Origin: Microbulbifer sp. ALW1
GTDB taxonomy: Bacteria > Pseudomonadota > Gammaproteobacteria > Pseudomonadales > Cellvibrionaceae
Reading direction: 5' to 3'
Length of the DNA: 64,000 bases
NCBI RefSeq assembly: GCF_009903625.1
Contig: NZ_CP047569.1
Span: 764,001 to 828,000 of the forward strand
The translations under genes were made by a program, and so were the position numbers. A model generated the notes under the pieces. The model was not told where the DNA came from and ran no database searches. It saw only the letters and a program-made list of their open reading frames with translations. Shown here one piece after another: positions 51,408-61,647 of the stretch. Position 1 is the stretch's first letter, and every line of letters begins with the position of its first letter.

Positions 51408-52979
51408 ATGATCCGCAAGTCCATTGCCACAGCACTCACATCGGTACTCACCTCTTCTTTATTGATTGTCAGCAGCAGTCATGCCGACAGCCTTCCTGCC
51501 AGTCAGAGTAAAAGCTCGTGGTTCAGCGATGGCGAAAAAGCGCTGCAGCAGGCGATACAGCGGCCGATCAACAACCAGCGTGGTGCGGCAAAAAACGTGA
51601 TTCTGTTTGTGGGCGACGGCATGGGTGTTTCTACCGTTACCGCCGCGCGCATTCTCGCCGGCCAGCAACAGGGGCTCGACGGTGAGGAATACCAGCTCAG
51701 CTTTGAAAAAATGCCCTTCGCCGGTTTGATCAAAACCTACAACACCAACCAGCAGACCCCGGACTCCGCCGGTACCGCGACCGCTATGGTGACCGGTGTC
51801 AAAACCAAGGCCGGTTTTATCAGTGTGGATGAAAGTGTGGCCCGCGGCGACTGCCCGGCGAGTCTCACGCATGGCCTGACTACCGCACTGGAACTGGCCG
51901 AGGGCCAGGGCAAGCGCACCGGCATCATTAGTACCGCACGCATCACCCACGCCACCCCTGCGACCACCTATGCAAAAGTGCCGGAGCGTGGTTGGGAATA
52001 CATCGCGCCGGAAGGTTGCCGCGATATCGCCGCGCAACTGGTGGAAATGAATACCGGTGACGGTATTGGTGACGGTATTGATGTGATTATGGGTGGTGGA
52101 CGCCGCGGTTTTTTGCCGACGGACGTGACCGATCTGGAAGGCAGTGCCGGCCGGCGTGAAGATGGCCGCAATCTGGTACAGGAGTGGCGAGACCGTTACG
52201 GCAAAAACGCGGTGTATATCGAAGACCAGGCCGGCTTCGACAAGGTGGACAGCCAAACCACCGACAAGCTGCTGGGCCTGTTCCAGCCCTCGCATATGCG
52301 CTACGAATCCGACCGCAACAGTGACAAGGCCGGTGAGCCTTCCCTGAGCGCCATGACCGCCAAAGGTCTGGCGCTGATGGCGCAGAGCGAAAACGGTTAC
52401 TTCATGCTGGTCGAGGGTGGCCGTATTGACCACGGCCACCATGCCGGCAATGCGTTTAATGCACTGAATGATGCGGTGGAATTTGCCCGGGCGGTGCAGG
52501 TGGCGATGGATAACACCGACCCCAAAGATACCCTGATCATTGTCACCGCCGATCACAGCCACACCTTTACCATTGCCGGCTACCCCACCCGCGGCAATCC
52601 GATCCTGGGCAAGGTGGTCGGTAACGATGAGCGCGGCGAGCCGATGAAAACCCCCTACCTGGCCGCTGATGGCAAACCCTACACCACAGTGGGCTACGCC
52701 AATGGGCAGGGATTTGCCGACCTGGGTGACGAGACCAATTCCGACGTGCGCGAAGATGTGCATACCCACGCCGGCCGCGCCGACCTGACCAAGGTGAATA
52801 CCGAGCAGCCCGGTTTTTTCCAGGAGGCTATGGTGCCGACGTCTGGAGAAACCCACGGTGGTGAGGATGTGGGTATCTGGGCGCGCGGTCCCGGTGCGCA
52901 CCTGCTGTCAGGTACCCACGAACAGAGCTTTATTTTCCACGTGATGGCCCACGCTGGCGGGTTATTGGAAGAAAAGTAA
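51408..52979 (+). CDS. Alkaline phosphatase 3, exported
   Basis: 523 residues. Signal peptide ending near SSSHA (about 26). Asp70 (VGDGMG), Ser120 (TPDSAGTATAM), EGGRIDHGHHAGNA, TADHSH and SGETHGGEDV complete the active site. It contains an internal GDGIGDGID duplication near residue 220. It has its own promoter-like region with a Pho box, unlike phosphatase 2. Its stop lies 7 bases from that of the convergent CHAD gene. Confidence 0.95.
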   Translation: MIRKSIATALTSVLTSSLLIVSSSHADSLPASQSKSSWFSDGEKALQQAIQRPINNQRGAAKNVILFVGDGMGVSTVTAARILAGQQQGLDGEEYQLSFEKMPFAGLIKTYNTNQQTPDSAGTATAMVTGVKTKAGFISVDESVARGDCPASLTHGLTTALELAEGQGKRTGIISTARITHATPATTYAKVPERGWEYIAPEGCRDIAAQLVEMNTGDGIGDGIDVIMGGGRRGFLPTDVTDLEGSAGRREDGRNLVQEWRDRYGKNAVYIEDQAGFDKVDSQTTDKLLGLFQPSHMRYESDRNSDKAGEPSLSAMTAKGLALMAQSENGYFMLVEGGRIDHGHHAGNAFNALNDAVEFARAVQVAMDNTDPKDTLIIVTADHSHTFTIAGYPTRGNPILGKVVGNDERGEPMKTPYLAADGKPYTTVGYANGQGFADLGDETNSDVREDVHTHAGRADLTKVNTEQPGFFQEAMVPTSGETHGGEDVGIWARGPGAHLLSGTHEQSFIFHVMAHAGGLLEEK

Positions 52980-52986
52980 TGCCCAG

Positions 52987-53850
52987 TTATTTGGCAATGG
53001 CATGGCGGTGTTTGCACTGCCGCGGCCAATGTCGGTGGTGGAACAGCAGATCACACTGACGGTTGATCACGCTGCGCAATTCCGCCAGCCGCTGCTGGGC
53101 AGCATCCAGCAGCGGTATCATTTCTTTTTGTATTTCCGGATCCATCGCCTGTTTTTGATTTGCCAGAAAGGCGCACAGCAGTCGCAGATCGCGCCAGTCG
53201 CCCAGTGCGCTGGCCAGAATTTTTAGCGGCTCGCGGCGGTGGCCGATTTTTTGCGGTTTTAGCCGGTGCAACAGGCGGGTGTGGTACCACTGATCTTTTA
53301 CCCGCTTTCGCAGAGTGTGGAAGCTCTCCTCATTTTCTCGCGTGAATGCGCTTTCCATGGCCCGGAAAGCGCGCCGGTAACTGCGCGCATACCCTTGCTT
53401 GAGTGCTTTTCGATTTAGCGATTGCCGATTCCTATTATCGGAATGCTGCTGTGCTTGCCGCAGTAATTCTGTGGCCTGTAGCAGCGCGATCTCTGCATCT
53501 GCCGTATTGATCCGGGACGCCAGCAGCGCTGCTGTCGCCGGAAAGTGTTCTTTTCCCAGTTGCTTGGTGAGCGCATCGTACAGGGACACCGCATCGCGGC
53601 TGCCGGACAGGGCTTCCGCGATACTGCGAAAGTGTGCGTTTTCGAATTGGTAGAGTCGCTCGCTGTGCGCATTCATATTCCGTACCAGTCGCATCAGTGC
53701 GCGTATTTTTTTGCAGTGCTTGCGGATCTGGTGACTGGCCTCTGCGACAGGCAATTCTTCTCCCGCTACCTGGGCAGATGTCAGTTGCTCCCACAAGATT
53801 CTGTGCAATTCGTCGGCGGGTAATGGTTTGCGCTGGAAGGAATAAGCCAT
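52987..53850 (-). CDS. CHAD-domain protein, polyphosphate-binding type
   Basis: 287 residues, all-helical, with basic motifs typical of CHAD: HQIRKHCKKIRALMRLVR, LSGSRDAVS, FHTLRKRVKDQWYHTRLLH and LGDWRDLRLL. CHAD domains bind inorganic polyphosphate through conserved His, Lys and Arg residues. No signal peptide or CYTH domain is present, so it is probably cytoplasmic. Placement beside three phosphatases suggests a phosphorus-storage link, which is inference. Confidence 0.88.
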   Translation of the reverse strand: MAYSFQRKPLPADELHRILWEQLTSAQVAGEELPVAEASHQIRKHCKKIRALMRLVRNMNAHSERLYQFENAHFRSIAEALSGSRDAVSLYDALTKQLGKEHFPATAALLASRINTADAEIALLQATELLRQAQQHSDNRNRQSLNRKALKQGYARSYRRAFRAMESAFTRENEESFHTLRKRVKDQWYHTRLLHRLKPQKIGHRREPLKILASALGDWRDLRLLCAFLANQKQAMDPEIQKEMIPLLDAAQQRLAELRSVINRQCDLLFHHRHWPRQCKHRHAIAK

Positions 53851-53904
53851 GGCTTTGCCGATTTGGGCCGGGGTATTCCACCAGTGTAGGTCGCGCCCCC
53901 TTAA

Positions 53905-53934
53905 ACGAAAAAAGCCGCATCAGTGATGCGGCTT
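53905..53934 (-). terminator. Terminator of the TonB-dependent receptor gene
   Basis: On the minus strand AAAGCCGCATC pairs with GATGCGGCTTT around ACT and continues into TTT. A second stem without a T run (GGAGCC/GGCTCC) is at 53942-53959, nearer the receptor stop. Confidence 0.85.
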
Positions 53935-54002
53935 TGCAAGCGGGAGCCTTGCGGCTCCCCGGTTCTTGTTGTTGATCTTGAGAGAGATCGTTGGTGACAG
54001 CG

Positions 54003-56855
54003 TTAGAAGGTGTAGTTGGCACCCACGTAGAAGCTGCGTCCCAGGGTATCGTAGATACCTGAGTCACCGCTGGTTCCGGACAGGTAGGCCGGCGGGTCCT
54101 GGTCTTCGATATTGTTGATACCGCCGAACACTTCGAAGCCTTCTTTGAACAGGTAGGCGGCGCGCATGTCGTTGTAGCGGATCTCACCGGTAGAGCTGGG
54201 TGCGGCGCTTTCGGGCTCGGCGGACTCCAGTGCGTACAGCGCCATGTCATCCAGGTAGCGGTGTGACCAGTTTACCGACAGGTCGCCATAGCGGTAGGTG
54301 ACGTTCATGTTGTAGGCGTTGGTGGGGTCACCCAGCTCGCCATCTTCGCGGTCGGCACTGTCCGGTTCGTTCTGGAAGGAGTAGTCATCGCGCTCCAGCA
54401 GGTGGGTGCCCTGCAGGCTCAGGGTCAGGCTGCCCAGTTCGGATTTGAACAGGTCCGCCAGCGCCATTTCGTAACGCACTTCGTAGTCGACACCTTTGGC
54501 GGTGAGCTTGGAAGCGTTCAGGGCGGAGCTGGTCAGGGAAACCAGATCACCATTGGCGCCGCGCTGGATGTTGCCGCAGAACTGGTTGTCGATGGAGCTT
54601 GCGTCGACGCACTTGTCCAGGATGGTCTGGCCGCTGTACGAAGAGATGGCATCTTCGATTTCAATGTCCCAGTAGTCTGCAGTGATGGTGAGGCCCTCGG
54701 CGAAACGCGGGGTGATTACCAGGCCGTAAGTCATGGTAGTCGCGGTTTCTTCCTGCAGGTTCACGTTACCACCGCTGAAGCCGGGCAGGGTCGGGCCTTC
54801 GTTCCACGGTGACTGGTAATCCGCTGCTAGGCCGAGAGCGGCACAGTTGGCCGCGCGCTGGGCGGGGTCTGGTGCGTAAGCCACTTCATCGGCGTCACAG
54901 GGGTCGTCGACATTGAAGAAGTTTTGCCCCAGTGGCGCGAAGAGTTCGTCGATGTTCGGTGCGCGCACTGCCTGAGAAGTGGTTGCGCGGATGCGCACGT
55001 CATCAATCACCGCCCAGTCGAGGCCGGCTTTCCAGGCGCCGGTGCTGCCGATGGTGGAGTAGTCCGCCGCGCGATAGGCGGTGTCAAACACCAGGCTCTG
55101 GATGCCCGGCAGGTCGGACAGCAGCGGTGCAGACAGTTCCACGTAGGCTTCGGAAACGTCGTATTCACCATCGGTGGTCGCCAGCGCGTTCATGAAGGTG
55201 GCGCCACTTTTGATGATTTCGTCGAAGTCCACGAAGCTGGTTTCTTCGCGGTATTCGAAGCCACCCACGACAGACAGCGGACCGGCGGGCAGGTCAATAA
55301 TGTCGCCGCCGATAAAGCCGGATGCAACGAGCTGGGTCATCTGTTCTACGGAGCCGGTGTTATCCAGCATTACCCAGTCGACGGCCTCCTGGGAGTTCAG
55401 GTTCTGGCCGAACAGGTTCAGCGGCTGACAGCCGGCTGCACGTGCGGATTCGTCGGCACACACGATGGTGCCGTCGACTTCGATCGCATCGATCGCCTGC
55501 GCAAAGCGTTCGTTGTGACGGTTATTTAGGTAGAAAATATCGGCGTCGTACTGGCCGTAGACCACGCTCGCCTCATAGTTCCAGCGGCCGCCCAGATCGC
55601 CTTTTACGCCCAGCACGTAGCGCTGGGTTTCACGCTCGGCCAGGTCGCCGCGGTAGCCCAGGTCGGAGTGCATGCGGTACATGCCAAACGAGCCTACACC
55701 GGCGGCAACCAGTTCATCGGACAGGGATTTGTCGAGGAAGGGGTTGGTAGCGGAGTAGCCGTTGTAACTGAAGCTTGCCTGGCCCCAGCTCTCGGCTTCG
55801 TGCGATACGTATTTGGCTTCGGCAAAGACGCGGGTGGAGTCGTTGAGGTCGTAGTGACCTTTCACGAACAGGTTGTTGGTCTCCATGCGCGGATACATCT
55901 GATACTGGCCGATCCAGCGGTATCCGTCGCCACCGGTACAGCGGCCGGCAGTGTCACAGAAGTCACCGGGGATGACCGGGCGAGCAGTGCCGTCGTCATC
56001 AAAGGTGTGATTGCCCATCGGCAAGTAGGCGATACCTGCATCGCTGATGATCGGCAGGGTGTAGTCCTGGACAATAAAGCGATCGGGGATGCCATCTTCA
56101 GGGCCGGTATCGTTTGGATTACGCAGGGTGCCGTAGCCCCGGGTGATCCAGTCGCGGTCGGTGCCGTAAACATCGCCGCGGCTGGTGTGCGAGAAGCTAC
56201 CGGCGATGTTGGCGCGGCCGTCGAACATATTCTGGCCGAAGGTGACGGATACTTCGGTGGTTTCTGCACCGCCATTTTCGGTGTCGCTGCCGAAGGCGCT
56301 GAGCTTCACGCCCTCAAAGTCATCCTTGAGGATGAAGTTGACCACGCCGGTGACCGCGTCGGCACCGTAAATCGCAGAGGCACCGCCCGTAATCACGTCG
56401 ACGCGTTCGATCAGGTCTTCCGGGATGGTATTGACGTCAACCGCCGACGTACCAACGGCAGAGGCGATGTGGCGGCGGCCGTCCTGCAGTACCAGGGTAC
56501 GGGAGGTACCCAGGCCGCGCAGGTCCAGCAGGTTCAGGCCCACGGTGCCGATAAAGCGTCCGGAGTTCTGGCCGGAGTAGGTAGAGCGCAGTGCCGGCAG
56601 GTCGTTGAGGAAATCACCCAGGTTGGTTTCGCCGCTGAGGCTGATGTCTTCTGCGGTCAGCGAGGTTACCGGGGTCGGGCTGATGGAATTCGGACGCGCA
56701 ATACGCGAGCCGGTGACGGTGACCTGTTCGATGGTTCCGTCGTCAATAGCAGCGGCGTTAACGGCCTTGCTGTCTTCCTGTGCGAATGCGGGAGTCGCGC
56801 CTACGGCTGCCAGGATGACACCGCGGATGGCGTTGGATAGCAGGTTTCCTTTCAT
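54003..56855 (-). CDS. TonB-dependent outer-membrane receptor
   Basis: 950 residues from the ATG at 56855, which has AAGGGGA upstream; a frame open to 56951 adds an implausible N terminus. Signal peptide ending ATPAFA, TonB-box-like EQVTVTGSRI, plug domain (LGDFLNDLPALRST, IPEDLIERVDVITGGASAIY, GADAVTGVVNFILKDDF), then a large barrel ending in FYVGANYTF with terminal Phe. This class is common in marine and oligotrophic bacteria for peptides or glycans; the substrate cannot be read from sequence. It is downstream-adjacent to the phosphatase and CHAD genes. Confidence 0.93.
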   Translation of the reverse strand: MKGNLLSNAIRGVILAAVGATPAFAQEDSKAVNAAAIDDGTIEQVTVTGSRIARPNSISPTPVTSLTAEDISLSGETNLGDFLNDLPALRSTYSGQNSGRFIGTVGLNLLDLRGLGTSRTLVLQDGRRHIASAVGTSAVDVNTIPEDLIERVDVITGGASAIYGADAVTGVVNFILKDDFEGVKLSAFGSDTENGGAETTEVSVTFGQNMFDGRANIAGSFSHTSRGDVYGTDRDWITRGYGTLRNPNDTGPEDGIPDRFIVQDYTLPIISDAGIAYLPMGNHTFDDDGTARPVIPGDFCDTAGRCTGGDGYRWIGQYQMYPRMETNNLFVKGHYDLNDSTRVFAEAKYVSHEAESWGQASFSYNGYSATNPFLDKSLSDELVAAGVGSFGMYRMHSDLGYRGDLAERETQRYVLGVKGDLGGRWNYEASVVYGQYDADIFYLNNRHNERFAQAIDAIEVDGTIVCADESARAAGCQPLNLFGQNLNSQEAVDWVMLDNTGSVEQMTQLVASGFIGGDIIDLPAGPLSVVGGFEYREETSFVDFDEIIKSGATFMNALATTDGEYDVSEAYVELSAPLLSDLPGIQSLVFDTAYRAADYSTIGSTGAWKAGLDWAVIDDVRIRATTSQAVRAPNIDELFAPLGQNFFNVDDPCDADEVAYAPDPAQRAANCAALGLAADYQSPWNEGPTLPGFSGGNVNLQEETATTMTYGLVITPRFAEGLTITADYWDIEIEDAISSYSGQTILDKCVDASSIDNQFCGNIQRGANGDLVSLTSSALNASKLTAKGVDYEVRYEMALADLFKSELGSLTLSLQGTHLLERDDYSFQNEPDSADREDGELGDPTNAYNMNVTYRYGDLSVNWSHRYLDDMALYALESAEPESAAPSSTGEIRYNDMRAAYLFKEGFEVFGGINNIEDQDPPAYLSGTSGDSGIYDTLGRSFYVGANYTF

Positions 56856-57143
56856 TTTTATGGTCCCCTTGGGAAGCTTATTTAGGAATTCACCACTGCT
56901 TCCATGCCTGTGCTGTATTAGGTATGACGATGGTGTCGCGAAATTCATCATTAAATTTGTAACAAAATGTCATTTTCCTGTGACTTGTCTCGTGGTCTCA
57001 GTTCTCTGGTGTGTGTTGATAGTGCGTTTTGTGGGGGGCCGGGTACGCCAGCGATCGAGATGATGAGTTGAGCGGGATGTGACTGCCTTTGGTCACTCCG
57101 CCATGTACAATACTGCCCCTGTATTTACCCCAGCAGGTTTAAA

Positions 57144-57893
57144 ATGACGGAACGCAAGACGACCCATTTCGGTTACCAGCAGGTGCCGGTGGAAGAAAAA
57201 GCCGGACGGGTGGCGGATGTTTTTCACTCGGTGGCGGCCCGCTACGACGTGATGAACGATCTGATGTCCGGAGGTGTTCACCGCCTGTGGAAGCGTTTCA
57301 CCATCGAGCTTTCTGCGGCCCGCCCGGGGCAGACGATTCTGGATATTGCCGGGGGCACCGGTGATCTGACGGCGCGCTTTTCCCGCATTGTGGGCCCCAC
57401 CGGCAAGGTGGTGTTGGCGGATATCAATGCGTCGATGTTGAAGGTGGGGCGCGATCGTCTGCTGGATCGGGGCATTGCCGGGAATGTGGAGACGGTGCAG
57501 GCGGATGCCCAGTACCTGCCTTTTCCGGATAACACCTTTGATTGCATCACCATTGCGTTCGGCCTGCGCAATGTGACGGATAAGGATCTGGCGTTGCGCT
57601 CGATGTTGCGGGTGTTGAAGCCCGGTGGTCGCCTGCTGGTATTGGAATTTTCCAAGCCGCAGTCGAAGCTGCTGGAGAAGGTCTACGACCAGTATTCGTT
57701 CCGTCTGTTGCCGTTTATGGGCAAGCTGGTGGCGGACGATGCGGACAGCTATCGCTATCTGGCTGAAAGTATCCGTATGCACCCGGATCAACAGACTCTG
57801 AAAGACATGATGGGCGAAGCCGGTTTTGTGGACTGCGAATTCCACAATATGACCGGAGGCATCGTGGCTTTGCACAAGGGCATCAAGCCCTAG
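57144..57893 (+). CDS. ubiE: Ubiquinone/menaquinone C-methyltransferase UbiE
   Basis: 249 residues. SAM motif [15 protein letters not shown], then [20 protein letters not shown] and the C-terminal [12 protein letters not shown], all characteristic. Methylates the quinone ring. First gene of the ubiE-ubiJ-ubiB set, but separated from ubiJ by 197 bases containing a repeat copy. Confidence 0.97.
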   Translation: MTERKTTHFGYQQVPVEEKAGRVADVFHSVAARYDVMNDLMSGGVHRLWKRFTIELSAARPGQTILDIAGGTGDLTARFSRIVGPTGKVVLADINASMLKVGRDRLLDRGIAGNVETVQADAQYLPFPDNTFDCITIAFGLRNVTDKDLALRSMLRVLKPGGRLLVLEFSKPQSKLLEKVYDQYSFRLLPFMGKLVADDADSYRYLAESIRMHPDQQTLKDMMGEAGFVDCEFHNMTGGIVALHKGIKP

Positions 57894-57939
57894 ATCGTAT
57901 CGATAGCCCATTTCGATAGTTCTGTTCGCAGTCCGTGGC

Positions 57940-58051
57940 GGTCCGAGCGGCGGTAACCCCTCGCGAGACACGCCGTGAACCCATCCCTGGGGGCTCTTCT
58001 AAAACATCCCTGTTTTAGAAGGTCTCGCGAGGGGTTCCCGCCGCCCGGACC
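57940..58051 (+). repeat. Intergenic double-hairpin palindrome, copy 6, inside ubiEJB
   Basis: Outer arms 57940-57968 and 58023-58051 carry GGTCCGAGCGGCGG then TAACCCCTCGCGAGA and a near-complement. The short hairpin CCCATCCCTGGG and the long hairpin CTTCTAAAACA/TGTTTTAGAAG (57996-58021, loop TCCC) lie inside. Same orientation as copy 1; its arm sequence is the most divergent. Confidence 0.9.
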
Positions 58052-58090
58052 TTCGCCTCAGCGTAAATCGCACGGATAAACCTCAAAATA

Positions 58091-58747
58091 ATGACCGATC
58101 CCACCTTCCGCGCCGGCTTCGACGCCACCCTGGAAACCGCCATCAACACTGCCCTGCGTTACGACCCGGGTAGCCGTGCACGCCTGAGTAAATTGGCGGG
58201 CAAGACGCTGGGGGTGAGTCTCACCGCGCCGGCCATGACCCTGTTTTTGGTCATCGATGACGAAGATGAGGGTGCTGATTTTGGTGGAAATTGTATCGAA
58301 GTGCACAGCCGCTGGGGCGGCGAGGTGACCACGGAGCTGTCCGGCTCTGCCCTGGCGTTTCTGCAGTTGCTGAAAAACCGCGATGCCACGCCGGCAAAGC
58401 TGGGGGTGACGGTGCGCGGTTCCAGTGCACTACTGGCGGAGTTGCAGTCGATCCTGCGGGATCTGGATATCGATTGGGAGGAGCCGCTGGCGAAGTTGAT
58501 CGGGGATTCTCCGGCGCACCAGCTGGGTACCGGCATGCGTATGGCGGCGAGCTGGCTGAAAGGCGCGCTGGGTGCGGCGCCGAAGGCGGGCGCTGAGGCG
58601 GTGACTGAGGAGTGGCGGATGACGCCACCACAGGCGCAGTTTGAGGCGTTTGCCGAAGATGTAGCCGAGTTTGCCCAGGGGGTGGACCGGCTGGAGGCGC
58701 GGATTGAGATATTGCGCCAGAAGATGGAAGGCCAGGGGAAACGCTGA
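58091..58747 (+). CDS. ubiJ: Ubiquinone biosynthesis accessory factor UbiJ
   Basis: 218 residues with an SCP2 lipid-binding domain (about 10-115; [32 protein letters not shown]) and a C-terminal coiled coil ([20 protein letters not shown]). UbiJ scaffolds the soluble ubiquinone-synthesis complex. Its stop is 1 base before the ubiB GTG. The ribosome-binding site is weak, and the repeat ends 39 bases upstream. Confidence 0.92.
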   Translation: MTDPTFRAGFDATLETAINTALRYDPGSRARLSKLAGKTLGVSLTAPAMTLFLVIDDEDEGADFGGNCIEVHSRWGGEVTTELSGSALAFLQLLKNRDATPAKLGVTVRGSSALLAELQSILRDLDIDWEEPLAKLIGDSPAHQLGTGMRMAASWLKGALGAAPKAGAEAVTEEWRMTPPQAQFEAFAEDVAEFAQGVDRLEARIEILRQKMEGQGKR

Positions 58748-58748
58748 A

Positions 58749-60386
58749 GTGCCAATAGCGAGAAGTCTGACCATTGCGCGGGTGTTCCTGCGCTATCGCC
58801 TGAACGAACTGATTCCCGCCGAGCATCAGCCGCTGTGGCTGCGTGCGCTGTGGGCTCCGACGAGGTTGCTGCCGCAGGGCAGCAAGACGAGGAATATGGG
58901 CCGCGGTGAGCGGCTGCGGCGGGCGCTGGAGGATCTGGGGCCGATTTATGTGAAGTTCGGGCAGCTGCTGTCCACTCGCCCGGATCTGTTGCCGCCGGAT
59001 ATGGTGCTGGAGCTGAATCAGCTGCAGGACAATGTGCCGCCCTACCCCGCGAACCAGTGCATTGCGCGTATCGAGGCGGCGCTCGGTGCCCCGGTGGATG
59101 AGTTGTTTGCGGAGTTTGAGCGCGAGCCGCTGGCATCGGCGTCGGTTGCCCAGGTACACGGGGCGCGGCTGAAGGGTGAAAACGGCGAGCCGGGTGAGTC
59201 GGTGGTGGTTAAGGTATTGCGCCCCGGCATCGACAAGGTGATCCAGCAGGATCTGGAGCTGCTGGGATTTATTGCCCGCTGGATTCAGCGCTATCTGCCG
59301 GATGGCCGTCGCATGCGCCCGGTGGAGGTGGTGGAAGATTACCGCCACACCATCGAGGGCGAACTGGACCTGGTGCGCGAGGCCTCCAACGGCTCGGAGC
59401 TGAAGCGCAATTTTGCCAATTCCCCGCTGCTGTACATTCCCGAGGTTCACTGGGACTACACCCGCGAGAATGTGCTGGTACTGGAGCGTATTGACGGTAT
59501 CCCGGTGACCGACCTGGCGCAGTTGCGCGCCCAGAGCACCAATATGGAGCTTTTGGCGGAGCGCGGGGTGGAGATCTTCTTCAAACAGGTGTTCGAGCAC
59601 AATTTTTTCCACGCCGACATGCACCCGGGCAATATTTTTGTGTCCCGGGAGCACCCCGACAGACCCAAGTACATCGCCATCGACACCGCTATCGTCGGCA
59701 GCCTGACCCGCGAGGATCAGTACTATCTGGCGCGTAATTTGCTGGCTATGTTCCGGCGTGACTACCGCATGGTGGCGGAGCTGCATGTGCAAAGTGGCTG
59801 GGTGCGGCGGGATACGCCGGTGAATGCATTCGAGGCGGCGATCCGTTCGGTGTGTGAGCCGATTTTTGAGAAGCCCCTGGGGGAGATTTCCTTCGCGCGG
59901 GTGTTGATCAGTCTGTTCCAGACCGCGCGCCGTTTTGATATGGAGGTGCAGCCGCAACTGGTACTGTTGCAGAAAACCTTACTCAATATCGAGGGATTGG
60001 GGCGACAGCTTTATCCGCAACTGGATCTGTGGAAGACTGCCCATCCATTTCTCGAGCGGTGGATGCGCGAGCGCGTTCACCCCAAAACCATCGTCGGCGA
60101 AATCCGGCGATATGGGCCGGAATGGCTGGAAAAATTCCCGCAATTGCCACAATTGGCATTTTCCGCCCTGGAGCAGGGTCGGGAGCTGGGGCCGCAACTG
60201 CAACATCTCAGTGAGCAGCTGGCCAGCAGCAAGCGGCGCGGCCGCAAGCGCTATGCGCGGATGATTGTGGGCGGCCTGCTGGCGGCGGGCGCAGCCCTGT
60301 TGGCCTCCCCTGGCCTGCTGGCACAGGTGCCGGCGGTAAGCTGGGCGCTGGGTGCCGCGGCATTGGCACTGCTGCTGTGGCCCTAG
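58749..60386 (+). CDS. ubiB: Atypical kinase/ATPase UbiB
   Basis: 545 residues from the GTG at 58749, immediately after the ubiJ stop ([20 protein letters not shown]). The KxGQ motif ([16 protein letters not shown]), the Ala-rich nucleotide loop ([14 protein letters not shown]) and [11 protein letters not shown] are intact. Two C-terminal hydrophobic helices anchor it in the membrane. UbiB ATPase activity supports ubiquinone synthesis. Translation is probably coupled to ubiJ. Confidence 0.96.
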   Translation: MPIARSLTIARVFLRYRLNELIPAEHQPLWLRALWAPTRLLPQGSKTRNMGRGERLRRALEDLGPIYVKFGQLLSTRPDLLPPDMVLELNQLQDNVPPYPANQCIARIEAALGAPVDELFAEFEREPLASASVAQVHGARLKGENGEPGESVVVKVLRPGIDKVIQQDLELLGFIARWIQRYLPDGRRMRPVEVVEDYRHTIEGELDLVREASNGSELKRNFANSPLLYIPEVHWDYTRENVLVLERIDGIPVTDLAQLRAQSTNMELLAERGVEIFFKQVFEHNFFHADMHPGNIFVSREHPDRPKYIAIDTAIVGSLTREDQYYLARNLLAMFRRDYRMVAELHVQSGWVRRDTPVNAFEAAIRSVCEPIFEKPLGEISFARVLISLFQTARRFDMEVQPQLVLLQKTLLNIEGLGRQLYPQLDLWKTAHPFLERWMRERVHPKTIVGEIRRYGPEWLEKFPQLPQLAFSALEQGRELGPQLQHLSEQLASSKRRGRKRYARMIVGGLLAAGAALLASPGLLAQVPAVSWALGAAALALLLWP

Positions 60387-60493
60387 TGTGCGCGTCGCGG
60401 ACAAGGTCATAACCGCAACAGACAAGACGGCAAAGGCCACAGGGGATGCCCTGAGGCCAGCCTACAATAACGAATGCAGTAAGGACGCATACC

Positions 60494-60892
60494 GTGAGCG
60501 ATACCGATTTCACCCAAGCGGTCAGCTGGAATAGCGACGGGTTGGTGCCCGCCATCGCGCAGGATTTCAAAACCGGTCGGGTGTTGATGATGGCCTGGAT
60601 GAACCAAGAGTCCCTGCGTCTCACCGCCGAAGAGGGCCGCGCGGTTTACTGGTCGCGCTCCCGCGGCAAATTGTGGCGCAAGGGCGAGTCCTCCGGCCAT
60701 GTGCAGCAGGTGCGGGAAATCCGTCTCGACTGTGACGGCGACACCATCGTGCTGCTGGTGGAACAGTTGGGCGGCATTGCCTGTCATACCGGGCGCACCA
60801 GTTGTTTTTATCAGGTACTGGAAAACGGTCAGTGGCAGATTCGCCAGCCGGTGATCACCGACCCGAAAGAGATCTATTCAGGAGAGAAATAG
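60494..60892 (+). CDS. hisI: Phosphoribosyl-AMP cyclohydrolase
   Basis: Third step of histidine synthesis. 132 residues from a GTG at 60494 with AAGGA upstream. [44 protein letters not shown] and [10 protein letters not shown] carry the zinc and magnesium ligands. A stand-alone HisI, with hisE as a separate gene 8 bases downstream, as in pseudomonads. Confidence 0.96.
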   Translation: MSDTDFTQAVSWNSDGLVPAIAQDFKTGRVLMMAWMNQESLRLTAEEGRAVYWSRSRGKLWRKGESSGHVQQVREIRLDCDGDTIVLLVEQLGGIACHTGRTSCFYQVLENGQWQIRQPVITDPKEIYSGEK

Positions 60893-60900
60893 ACCGCGCC

Positions 60901-61248
60901 ATGAGTAATATGTTGATACAACTGGATCGGGTACTGCGGCTGCGGATGCAGCAGGGGGACGCTGAGTCTTCCTATGTTGCCAGCCTGCACCACAAAGGTT
61001 TGAACAAGATTCTGGAAAAGGTCGGCGAAGAGGCCACCGAGCTGGTGCTGGCTGCCAAAGATGCCGAAGGCAAGGCCCAGGACTCCGACGAGTACAAGGC
61101 ACTGATCGGCGAGACCGCCGACCTCTGGTTTCACTCCCTGGTGATGCTGGCGCACCTTGGCACAGACTCCCGCGAGGTGTTGGATGAACTGGGTCGCCGC
61201 TTTGGCCTGTCCGGGCTGGAAGAGAAGGCTTCTCGCGGCAATAGCTGA
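60901..61248 (+). CDS. hisE: Phosphoribosyl-ATP pyrophosphatase
   Basis: Second step of histidine synthesis. 115 residues from the ATG at 60901. The MazG-like helical signature is clear ([49 protein letters not shown]). A longer frame open from 60802 overlaps hisI and is rejected. hisI-hisE-tatABC is the pseudomonad order. Confidence 0.95.
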   Translation: MSNMLIQLDRVLRLRMQQGDAESSYVASLHHKGLNKILEKVGEEATELVLAAKDAEGKAQDSDEYKALIGETADLWFHSLVMLAHLGTDSREVLDELGRRFGLSGLEEKASRGNS

Positions 61249-61366
61249 AACGCACAGGCCGGCTTGTCGGCCGCGCATGAACGTGTAAAAACAAGAGCGC
61301 GTAAAAACAACAACGCGTAAAAAGTACAAACGACGAATTCAGAATATTTAATCAGGAGCATTTCAC

Positions 61367-61618
61367 ATGGGCATTAGCTGGCAACAATTACTGATTCTGC
61401 TGGTCATCGTACTGCTGATTTTCGGCACCAAACGCCTGCGCAATCTCGGCGGCGACCTGGGCGGAGCCATCAAGGGCTTCAAGAAAGCGATGAAAGAAGA
61501 AGGCAAAAAGGACGGCGAAGAAGAGGACGAGAAGGATCCGGAGCTGCTGGGCAAAGACGACAGCACAAAGCCGCAGCAGAAAACCTCCAGCGAAGAAAAG
61601 CAGTCCCAGGACAAGTAA
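61367..61618 (+). CDS. tatA: Twin-arginine translocase subunit TatA
   Basis: 83 residues: one N-terminal membrane helix ([20 protein letters not shown]), hinge, amphipathic helix ([17 protein letters not shown]) and a charged tail. Forms the protein-conducting part of the Tat system. AGGAG lies 8 bases before the ATG. First of tatABC. Confidence 0.96.
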   Translation: MGISWQQLLILLVIVLLIFGTKRLRNLGGDLGGAIKGFKKAMKEEGKKDGEEEDEKDPELLGKDDSTKPQQKTSSEEKQSQDK

Positions 61619-61647
61619 TCCTCTGTAACAGATAGAGCGAAACCCGC

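Noticed and set aside
56925..56936. 12-base match (ACACCATCGTCA on the minus strand) shared with the phosphatase 1 Pho box at 47956-47967
   Set aside because: Only one half-box is recognisable and the spacing to any -10 is wrong; probably chance.
56967..56984. Pho-box-like ATGTCAT-TTTC-CTGTGAC between the receptor and ubiE
   Set aside because: The repeat points away from the receptor, no -10-like hexamer follows at 10-11 bases, and ubiE is not an expected PhoB target.
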